IMG/VR virus record: IMGVR_UViG_3300006810_000350
Location: 1-25,246 of that record
Source: a virus
Length of the DNA: 25,246 bases
Reading direction: 5' to 3' (one strand)
Below the pieces are notes generated by a model. That model was given only the letters and a program-made list of their open reading frames with translations, was not told the DNA's origin and did not search any database. Below, one piece after another: positions 20,301-25,246 of the stretch (position 1 is the stretch's first letter; each line of letters starts with the position of its first letter). Both the position numbers and the translations under genes were made by a program.

Positions 20301-21223
20301 CAGTAGATAGAATAGAGGTTGTTAATATTGGATTCAATCGCGGTTCGGTTGGCTGACTGATCTGAATTCCAAACAATAACCTCCTGCCAAAGCGCTGTGA
20401 ATCCGCCATATAGAGTGAAGTCTAACTGGCTGTCAGCAGTGCTTGGGGCGTTGGTTGAGGTGTTACCAGTTAACAGTGCTTCTCCATTTACACCCACCTT
20501 GAGGCGATCTGCAGCTGTTGCATTGTCAGCATCGATGTAAAACGTAACCAAGTTTTGACCAACCGCAAAAGTCTCTACTGGAGTCGTGTAGTCAACAGAG
20601 GTTGAGGTGCCATTCTTAACCAAGAAACGAGCCAACTCTGTAGAAGAGAACTGACTTGACTGGTATGAAATCTCAACCCCCACACTACCCGAAAACGCGC
20701 CAGTCTCAAAGAGCTCATGCTCTGTCGTCCCACTTGTTTCTCTTGCATCGGTCGGGGACACCACCCATGAGGTTGAACTGCTTGATCCGTCGTGCAAGAA
20801 CTTGAATGTTGTCTTCGAACTGGGTACAGAAAGACTTATGCTGCTGGTAGACATCTGTACCGCAGGTTTTCCGTTCACTATTATAACACCCGTTGTTCCG
20901 TCGTAAATTTTTGGCTGGTTTGCTGAGGTAGACTGTGAAGCGTTGTTGCTTGAGGCTTGGTCATACCACGTGGTGACAAATCCATCGTTCGCACCGCAAT
21001 GACTAGCTATTGCAGCAGTGTCAAGCGAACCTGAGCTAAAACCTATATCTGTCTCAGCATCATCATTTGACCTGCGAATGCGGATGGCGTTACCTGAATA
21101 ATCAGTTCTAAGCTTCCTTAAGCTGTAGGCTGCTGAAGCTCCTGAATATTCATCAAGAAGTGGTGGGATGACAGCTGAAGTGACACCCCCTTGATTGGTT
21201 AAAGATAGTCCTAGACCTAGCAT
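20300..21223 (-). CDS. Fibre/surface protein with ConA-LamG-type lectin domain
   Basis: This 307-residue protein has an N-terminal anchor (MLGLGLSLTNQGGV) followed by AYSLRKLRTDYSGNAIRIRR and GFVTTWYDQASSNNASQST. Together with 'GSLDTAAI' these form the recognisable block of alpha-L-arabinofuranosidase-B-like and concanavalin-type domains found in many Bacteroidetes phage surface proteins. The second half is a jelly-roll-like string of strands with FLHDGSSSSTSWV, TFYIDADNATAADRLKVGVN and a closing IESNINNLYSIY, typical of LamG folds. Carbohydrate binding on the host surface is the likely role. It follows the endolysin gene with 1 nt between and is coupled to 19905-20300. Confidence 0.65.
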   Translation of the reverse strand: MLGLGLSLTNQGGVTSAVIPPLLDEYSGASAAYSLRKLRTDYSGNAIRIRRSNDDAETDIGFSSGSLDTAAIASHCGANDGFVTTWYDQASSNNASQSTSANQPKIYDGTTGVIIVNGKPAVQMSTSSISLSVPSSKTTFKFLHDGSSSSTSWVVSPTDARETSGTTEHELFETGAFSGSVGVEISYQSSQFSSTELARFLVKNGTSTSVDYTTPVETFAVGQNLVTFYIDADNATAADRLKVGVNGEALLTGNTSTNAPSTADSQLDFTLYGGFTALWQEVIVWNSDQSANRTAIESNINNLYSIY

Positions 21224-21224
21224 A

Positions 21225-21704
21225 TCAAAGTTGTTTTCCGAACATCACTTCGTAGTAAACCTTTCCCTGATCGTCACGACAAGCCTTGAGGCAGCGACCA
21301 CGATTAAGGCCATCATAAACGAAAGACACATGAACCCAATCAGGATTGTCCTGATCACCAAACTCCCAAATGAGTTGATCAAATTCAAGATTCTCTCTGA
21401 TGTAGTTAAAGATGTCTGCGTTGGTGCACTTGCCGTATACGTCGGCATCCAGGTCGAGCGCACGTCCCTCCATATGCTGACTACGCCTTGAGCCACCGAT
21501 CGCCTTATTGAGTTCAGGCGAGCGATACCCTGACGACACGTATATAGGAACTCCGAGACACTCCCTAAGAGGTTGAAATATATTGATCGCAACCTGTCTA
21601 AGATTTTCTGTAACCCAATCATCTGGTTCGTTGTTAATACCTAGTCTCTTTGCTGTAAGGCTTTTCGTTACCTCTGAAAGGGTTAGGTTGTCGGATAACT
21701 TCAT
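21225..21704 (-). CDS. Peptidase M15-type endolysin
   Basis: This 159-residue protein is a zinc peptidase expected to cleave peptidoglycan cross-links at lysis. SSGYRSPELNKAIGGS leads to SQHMEGRALDLD, giving zinc ligands His77 and Asp84. The third ligand is His125 in WVHVSF, and Glu114 in IWEFG is the probable catalytic base. This is the M15 (VanY/Peptidase_M15_3-like) signature. No signal peptide is seen, so a holin or similar is needed for export; none was identified with confidence. It overlaps the stop of 21701-21937 as ATGA and precedes the lectin gene. Confidence 0.9.
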   Translation of the reverse strand: MKLSDNLTLSEVTKSLTAKRLGINNEPDDWVTENLRQVAINIFQPLRECLGVPIYVSSGYRSPELNKAIGGSRRSQHMEGRALDLDADVYGKCTNADIFNYIRENLEFDQLIWEFGDQDNPDWVHVSFVYDGLNRGRCLKACRDDQGKVYYEVMFGKQL

Positions 21705-21937
21705 TTCTTGTTAAGCAAGTTAAACACGTCAGGGTAGGCCTTGTCGATGTCGCTACTTACCTTAAAGTTATCCACAAGCTTCTTCTTCTCTTCCTTGGTG
21801 AGGCTGCCATCAGCGACTTGCTTGTCGAGCATGGCTTCATATTCCTTGGCGTTCATGTCGGCAGAAGGTTTCCTGCTAAGACGCTTGAGAAGGTCTTTCA
21901 CGCTGGGATCTCCTGACTTGTTTTTTAACACTTTCAT
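21701..21937 (-). CDS. Small helical protein, unknown
   Basis: This 78-residue protein begins MKVLKNKSGDPSVKDLLKRL and contains NAKEYEAMLDKQVADGSLT followed by KEEKKKLVDNFKVSSDIDKA, ending VFNLLNKK. It is helical and charged with no membrane segment. The piece 'DG-LTKEE' resembles short SHOCT-like helical modules, but I would not assign it. It is coupled to the endolysin gene through ATGA, so it may assist lysis or be a structural accessory. The start at 21937 has only an A-rich leader (GACTAAACA). Confidence 0.5.
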   Translation of the reverse strand: MKVLKNKSGDPSVKDLLKRLSRKPSADMNAKEYEAMLDKQVADGSLTKEEKKKLVDNFKVSSDIDKAYPDVFNLLNKK

Positions 21938-22013
21938 TGTTTAGTCTTCGTTTCTCGTTCTCTACTCTAGAGTCTTTACGCTTCTTCTTCGGATTGAAGT
22001 AGTGCTTGTTCAT
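21876..22013 (-). CDS. Possible 45-residue basic ORF, weak
   Basis: An ATG at 22013 opens a 45-codon frame starting MNKHYFNPKKKRKDSRVENE that runs 62 nt into 21701-21937 and stops with TAG at 21876. It is very Lys/Arg-rich like other tiny phage proteins here, and it would fill most of an otherwise empty gap. Against it are the long overlap and the absence of a recognisable ribosome-binding site. It may equally be leader sequence. Confidence 0.25.
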   Translation of the reverse strand: MNKHYFNPKKKRKDSRVENEKRRLNNESVKKQVRRSQRERPSQAS

Positions 22014-22082
22014 TCACACTCGTTAACAGCCGATATTTGGAAAAGTCGAATGTTCATCCTATCATCGTATCAGAATCAATCA

Positions 22083-22090
22083 CGAAAGTA
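22083..22090 (-). promoter_or_regulatory. Possible promoter TACTTTCG in the 21938-22116 gap
   Basis: The 179-nt gap separates the divergent genes 21701-21937 (minus) and 22117-22644 (plus). On the minus strand TACTTTCG differs from TAnnTTTG by one base, with TGTTTGTTTG just upstream. It could drive the endolysin unit. No exact match exists in the gap on either strand. The plus side has an A/C-rich leader with repeated AAACAAAC before the ATG at 22117. Confidence 0.3.
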
Positions 22091-22116
22091 CAAACAAACA
22101 CTTAAAACAAACAACC

Positions 22117-22644
22117 ATGAACAACTTCATTAACCTCACCCTTCGGGTCTTGCGTTGGACTGCAATCTCTGTGTTCGCTTTCTTCGCAGCTATCTTCGTA
22201 CTGGCCTTCACGTTCGATTGCTCAATGGAGCGTCTTCGAAATCGAGTGTCTGTCCCGTTCATCCAATCTGTGCGATCAGACATGCCGATTCAGGTTATTA
22301 ACGTGGACCGCGTGGTAGGCTTAAGCACGGCTGACTTTGACAGTGTGCTAGCCAGTGGTGAGATCTACGACTACGAAATGAAGCGTGACGTTCACATCTT
22401 CATGGAACAACCTGACAGCGTCATGAGCTTTCACCCTGGAATGGCTGGGGTGTATGTTGTTTCCACGGCTGGACCTCAGGGTGAGAACGAACCATTCATC
22501 CTTCTGTTCGACGAGGACTGGGTTCAGCAATGCATCGCGAACGACCAAGTTGTTGTAGAGGAGATGGGGGTTCATATTACAGCCCCTGGGTATGAACTAG
22601 ATGCCTCGAACAGTCAACCTGTGTATCGATGCTCTGATGTCTGA
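22117..22644 (+). CDS. Plus-strand single-pass membrane protein, moron candidate
   Basis: This 175-residue protein has an N-terminal membrane anchor (about residues 10-33, WTAISVFAFFAAIFVLAF) preceded by a short basic segment. A soluble domain of about 140 residues follows, with PIQVINVDRVVGLSTADFD, MSFHPGMAGVYVVS and FILLFDEDWVQQCI. It has no recognised family. The domain would face the periplasm if the N-terminus is inside. It is isolated on the opposite strand with its own leader and its own terminator (22653-22674), the layout of a moron. All nine Arg codons are CGN (four CGA) and none AGA/AGG, unlike the AGR-rich left-edge gene. Superinfection exclusion or host modification is a reasonable guess, not shown. 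Confidence 0.6.
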   Translation: MNNFINLTLRVLRWTAISVFAFFAAIFVLAFTFDCSMERLRNRVSVPFIQSVRSDMPIQVINVDRVVGLSTADFDSVLASGEIYDYEMKRDVHIFMEQPDSVMSFHPGMAGVYVVSTAGPQGENEPFILLFDEDWVQQCIANDQVVVEEMGVHITAPGYELDASNSQPVYRCSDV

Positions 22645-22652
22645 CAAAAAGA

Positions 22653-22674
22653 AAAGCCCCCGCAAGGGGGCTTT
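22653..22674. terminator. Bidirectional rho-independent terminator
   Basis: A perfect 9-bp stem (AAAGCCCCC/GGGGGCTTT) closes a GCAA tetraloop, followed on the plus strand by CTTGTTT and on the minus strand by TCTTTTTG. It lies 8 nt after the plus-strand stop and 32 nt past the stop of the convergent gene 22707-23186, so it can serve both. Confidence 0.9.
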
Positions 22675-22706
22675 CTTGTTTCATCAATAGCAGACCGTCA
22701 GGTAGA

Positions 22707-23186
22707 TTATCTTCTAAGAGCGTCTCTTTCCTCGTTAGTCATGCGAGCACGCTCAAAGGCTCTCATGCCAGCATCAATTGGGTGCTTTTGTACGCTTGAC
22801 GGGGCGTACTCATAGCCTGGTGCAGTAAGCTCATCATAAAACCCGCTAATAGCAGATCCAATGGCGTCGATCATACCAGATTGCCCGCTACGCTGTCTAG
22901 CGTAGTCATCAGCCGACTCATTTCCATAACCCAAGACGTATCTATCTCTAAGATCACCTTCACCTGTAAACAGGTTAAGCAACCCCATCCCAATGGCAGA
23001 GGCATCGTCATACATATTCTGAAGACGGCTATCATCAGCGTACTTTCCGCTTGCTTGATACTCCTGGATCTTAGCCTTACCACTTGCCTTAAAGTACTCA
23101 ATTAGTTGTGATGGCGTCTTATTAGACTTCTGGTGCTCGTTCATACCGCTTGCACGGTACATTCTGTTGTCTCTTAGTGTTCTCAT
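22707..23186 (-). CDS. Putative virion protein, unknown
   Basis: This 159-residue protein begins MRTLRDNRMYRASGMNEHQK. It has a helical segment (PSQLIEYFKASGKAKIQEYQ), a Gly/Ala-containing helix (DASAIGMGLLNLFTGEGDLR), and a Tyr/Asp/Arg-rich stretch with YVLGYGNESADDYARQRSGQ. It ends with basic helices (MRAFERARMTNEERDALRR). The ATG overlaps the stop of 23183-23638 (ATGA). The company of virion genes suggests a structural or ejected protein. Expression ends at the shared terminator at 22653. Confidence 0.5.
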   Translation of the reverse strand: MRTLRDNRMYRASGMNEHQKSNKTPSQLIEYFKASGKAKIQEYQASGKYADDSRLQNMYDDASAIGMGLLNLFTGEGDLRDRYVLGYGNESADDYARQRSGQSGMIDAIGSAISGFYDELTAPGYEYAPSSVQKHPIDAGMRAFERARMTNEERDALRR

Positions 23187-23638
23187 GATGTTGCTACAAA
23201 GTATTCTGCTGTGATGTCGGCAGAGTCAGAGACCACCGAAATCTTGTTGATGTTTGCAAAGTTAATAGATACCGTACCGTCGGCTGTGACGGCAGGTGTT
23301 GTTGATGTCTGAGTCGCGTCCATGCCCTGATCAAAGAAAACCACGCTACCTCCTGTCGGAACCAACACGGCGTACTCCTCATCAGTTCCAACCACCCTCA
23401 CGTGTAAGTCATCGCTCCCTGAAAGGTGAGAGATGCGGAGGTACTTCAGGGCACCGTCTATAAACTGACCGTTCCCTGCAGCTAAGTCGAACTTGATAAG
23501 ATCCATCTCAGTGGACGTGGCGACAAACACCCTAGTATCAATGGTGTTGATCCCATCGATGGTGGTTGATCTAGTCTGACCAAAGTCCCTCCCGTTGAGA
23601 GTTACCTTCTCGTCAATCTGTACGCTCATTGTCGCCAT
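23183..23638 (-). CDS. Small minor virion protein (paralogue group)
   Basis: This 151-residue protein is beta-rich and begins MATMSVQIDEKVTLNGRDFG. It contains LKYLRISHLSGSDDLHVRVV, TGGSVVFFDQGMD, and a terminal AEYFVATS. This is the same order of elements as in 7959-8366 and 8366-8812 ('YLxIxxL ... acidic loop ... G-G-xxF ... EYxV'), so a shared fold is likely even though the genes are 15 kb apart. The ATG lies 4 nt after the promoter TATCTTTG, predicting a leaderless mRNA. Function is unknown. Confidence 0.5.
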   Translation of the reverse strand: MATMSVQIDEKVTLNGRDFGQTRSTTIDGINTIDTRVFVATSTEMDLIKFDLAAGNGQFIDGALKYLRISHLSGSDDLHVRVVGTDEEYAVLVPTGGSVVFFDQGMDATQTSTTPAVTADGTVSINFANINKISVVSDSADITAEYFVATS

Positions 23639-23642
23639 GAGG

Positions 23643-23650
23643 CAAAGATA
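23643..23650 (-). promoter_or_regulatory. Promoter element TATCTTTG, leaderless spacing
   Basis: This exact TAnnTTTG on the minus strand lies 4 nt (CCTC) before the ATG at 23638, in a 30-nt gap after the internal virion protein gene. No -33 element is obvious. Confidence 0.65.
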
Positions 23651-23668
23651 GTAAAGCTGTTTTAATTA

Positions 23669-24565
23669 TTACTGGAGGAATGGATCGTACACATCAGCCG
23701 CCGTGTAAGAGGGTTGCACCATCGGTGGTGGCATGGTGTATGGTTGTGGGGTCTGATACGCTGGGACCTGGAAGGTGGGTTGCTGCATGAAGTTCATTTG
23801 ATTCTGCATCATTGCAAGCTGTTGCTCCAGCTGTGCTGTTCTGGGGTCTGGCTGAAAACCCCCTTGAGCCCCACCAGACATATTGTTCTCTATGGCCCCC
23901 ATAGCCGCCTTCTTGCCAAACTCCTTAAGGCCAGCCTTAACCCCTGTGGTTGCAGCAGTCGTGCCAGTTGTGGCTGCAGCTGTCGTGGCTCCAGTGGCTC
24001 CAGTGGTGGCCGCTGTGGTTCCTGTCAAGGCAGCAGGGGTCAGGGCTGCTTGAGTGGCGGCAACGCCACCAAGACCTGATCCTCCAGTTGCTGTGATGCC
24101 AGTCCCAACTGTTGTCGGGGCAACAGCCGTAGTAGCTCCAGCTGTAGCAGCTCCTCCACCCCCAGCGCCAAGGATAGCACCCCCAGTAAGGGCTGCCCCT
24201 GCCAAGACACCCACTATCTCAGCAGTGTTCTCCGATCTCTCCTTCCTTACATCCTTGAAGTACTGCTCGATGTCCTCTTCTCTACGGGTAAGTTCCTTGT
24301 ACTCACCACCCCTCATCTCAACCTGAGACGGGTCAATCCCCTTTCTCTCAGCCTTCCTAAGTGCTCTACGGTTGAGTCTCTTCTGCTTGTGTACATCTCT
24401 CTTGAGCTGCCTGAAGTCCTCCCCCTTTAGGTCACCACCTGCAGCAGACGTTACAGCCCCCTTCTGTGCCTCTGACTCAAATACCTTCTCCTTGGTGTTC
24501 CCCCACCCCTTGAACTTATCCTCACCAGAGATTGTGTTTGTATCCTTCTTAGTAAATATCCCCAT
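23669..24565 (-). CDS. Gly/Ala/Thr-rich internal virion (ejection) protein candidate
   Basis: This 298-residue protein has three parts. Residues 1-115 are charged and basic with a helical RALRKAERKG and coiled-coil-like EEDIEQYFKDVRKER. Residues about 116-210 are Gly/Ala/Thr-rich and mildly hydrophobic (VGVLAGAALTGGAILGAGGG, then many TGTTAATTGA-like units), long enough to cross a membrane. Residues 235-298 are Gln/Pro/Met-rich with QLEQQLAMMQNQMNFMQQ. Podovirus ejection proteins often combine such features to build a channel through the envelope. It lies 5 nt downstream of the muralytic virion gene, which fits an ejection role (inference). Confidence 0.5.
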   Translation of the reverse strand: MGIFTKKDTNTISGEDKFKGWGNTKEKVFESEAQKGAVTSAAGGDLKGEDFRQLKRDVHKQKRLNRRALRKAERKGIDPSQVEMRGGEYKELTRREEDIEQYFKDVRKERSENTAEIVGVLAGAALTGGAILGAGGGGAATAGATTAVAPTTVGTGITATGGSGLGGVAATQAALTPAALTGTTAATTGATGATTAAATTGTTAATTGVKAGLKEFGKKAAMGAIENNMSGGAQGGFQPDPRTAQLEQQLAMMQNQMNFMQQPTFQVPAYQTPQPYTMPPPMVQPSYTAADVYDPFLQ

Positions 24566-24570
24566 GGCTG

Positions 24571-25246
24571 TTAGTCGTTGTAGTAGTATCTATAGAACTT
24601 GGCTTGATAGTCAGGGAAGGTCATGTTCTTACCCTTGAGGTTTTCATCCCTCTTATCTCTGATCGTGTGACCAAGATACTCTCTAGAGCCTTGTCTCCCC
24701 TTAAGGTGACGCATAAGGAGTAAGTCAAGGTCTGAGAACATATCGTCAAACCCAGGAATCTGTGGTGAATACTCTTTTCTAATGTCAGCGATATCCTCCA
24801 TGTACGGATTCCCACCAGCGACAGACTCAGTGAGAGCTCTTCTCATCGTCTCGTTCTGAAGATCCTCATCGAACATGTACTGCTCCTTAGTTACCCCAGA
24901 TAGGTTTGGGTCCTTCTTGAGCAGATTCCACAGGAACTGATGCCCACCAACAGCCGAAGAGGTTGGGTTCTGAGCCCTGTAGTTCAGGTCAGACTCCACC
25001 CCAGCAAGTGCCCTAATGAACGCTGTTGTGTCCATCTGTGCGTTGTACGCCTCTTTCGGGATGTTGAACTGACCGCTACCTTGATACACAGGGAACTCAG
25101 TGACAGTCTTCCCACTAAACCTATACTCCCCACCAGGTTTCATGTGCTTCACATCCCCCCTATCACTCACACCGATCACATCGTGATCAACACCCTTCAT
25201 GGAGATCTTGTTTGATGGGATGACATTGAAGTCATTGAACCTGTCC
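24571..25246 (-). CDS. Virion muralytic protein, lytic-transglycosylase-like, 5' end cut by window
   Basis: The frame is open to the right edge, so the N-terminus is missing; an ATG at 25200 is only internal. The visible 224 residues contain KPGGEYRFSGKTVTEFPVYQ. The lysozyme-like signature follows: ALAGVESDLNYRAQNP, SSAVGGHQFLW. In it the Glu after GV is the expected catalytic acid, and NPxSSAxGxxQF is the SLT/lysozyme-like helix. The C-terminus has DLLLMRHLKGRQGSREYLGH. This suggests a large structural protein carrying a peptidoglycan-cutting domain used at DNA entry. The gene downstream is the probable ejection protein. It starts a series of genes all transcribed leftwards. Confidence 0.65.
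   Translation of the reverse strand, partial: DRFNDFNVIPSNKISMKGVDHDVIGVSDRGDVKHMKPGGEYRFSGKTVTEFPVYQGSGQFNIPKEAYNAQMDTTAFIRALAGVESDLNYRAQNPTSSAVGGHQFLWNLLKKDPNLSGVTKEQYMFDEDLQNETMRRALTESVAGGNPYMEDIADIRKEYSPQIPGFDDMFSDLDLLLMRHLKGRQGSREYLGHTIRDKRDENLKGKNMTFPDYQAKFYRYYYND

Noticed and set aside
23930-24200. Repetitive ggctgc/gtggct-like DNA that could look like a tandem repeat or CRISPR-like array.
   Set aside because: It encodes the Gly/Ala/Thr-rich segment of 23669-24565; there are no regular repeats with spacers.

Overview
The window looks like a segment of a tailed-phage genome, most likely a podovirus infecting a member of the Bacteroidetes (Flavobacteriia-like, probably marine). Three things support this. 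First, almost every base codes for virion assembly or lysis functions: terminase, portal, scaffold, major capsid protein, neck/ring proteins, fibres and two peptidoglycan-degrading enzymes. Second, genes are packed with TAATG or ATGA overlaps. Third, six exact copies of the Bacteroidetes -7 promoter element TAnnTTTG (TATATTTG or TATCTTTG) sit directly upstream of genes, while few genes have a Shine-Dalgarno sequence. The organism call is inference; no homology search was run.

Nearly all genes are on the minus strand, so transcription runs from high to low coordinates. From the right edge: a virion protein with a lytic-transglycosylase-like domain, cut by the window (24571-25246), a Gly/Ala/Thr-rich internal virion protein (23669-24565) and two small structural genes (22707-23638). 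Next comes a plus-strand membrane-protein gene with its own terminator, which looks like a moron (22117-22680). A lysis/fibre block follows: M15 peptidase endolysin (21225-21704), ConA/LamG-like fibre (20300-21223) and a small partner. A plus-strand winged-helix regulator lies at 19486-19908. Below it is a run of small conserved phage genes (18474-19473), a GroES-like co-chaperonin (17848-18450) and a small coiled-coil protein that could be the small terminase subunit (17586-17876).

The packaging region contains an odd tRNA-like element (17502-17578), a 43-residue basic protein, an HNH endonuclease, a tRNA-Arg(UCU), a zinc-ribbon protein, TerL (14644-16740) and the portal (12183-14591). Then come an Ig-like protein, a collagen-repeat fibre (10065-11714), a cassette of four tiny Lys/Arg-rich proteins (8855-9743), three small virion proteins, the scaffold (6565-7683) and the major capsid protein (5209-6552). 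A terminator follows the capsid gene. After it are a putative decoration protein, a LamG-like protein and a conserved structural protein ending at a second terminator. A new promoter then drives the connector/ring genes and a large stabilization-type protein that runs off the left edge (1-2482).

Together the genes package DNA (HNH, TerL, portal), build the head (scaffold, capsid protein, decoration-like proteins, probably helped by the GroES-like protein acting with host GroEL), assemble neck and fibres, and breach the cell wall at entry (virion muralytic domain) and exit (M15 endolysin). The most notable observations are a set of promoters placed only 4-5 nt before start codons (probable leaderless mRNAs), the plus-strand moron with different arginine codon use, and a tRNA-like element with perfect acceptor and T arms but an abnormal body. 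I found no integrase, CRISPR array, IS element or replication gene. No stretch longer than 300 bases lacks a gene.
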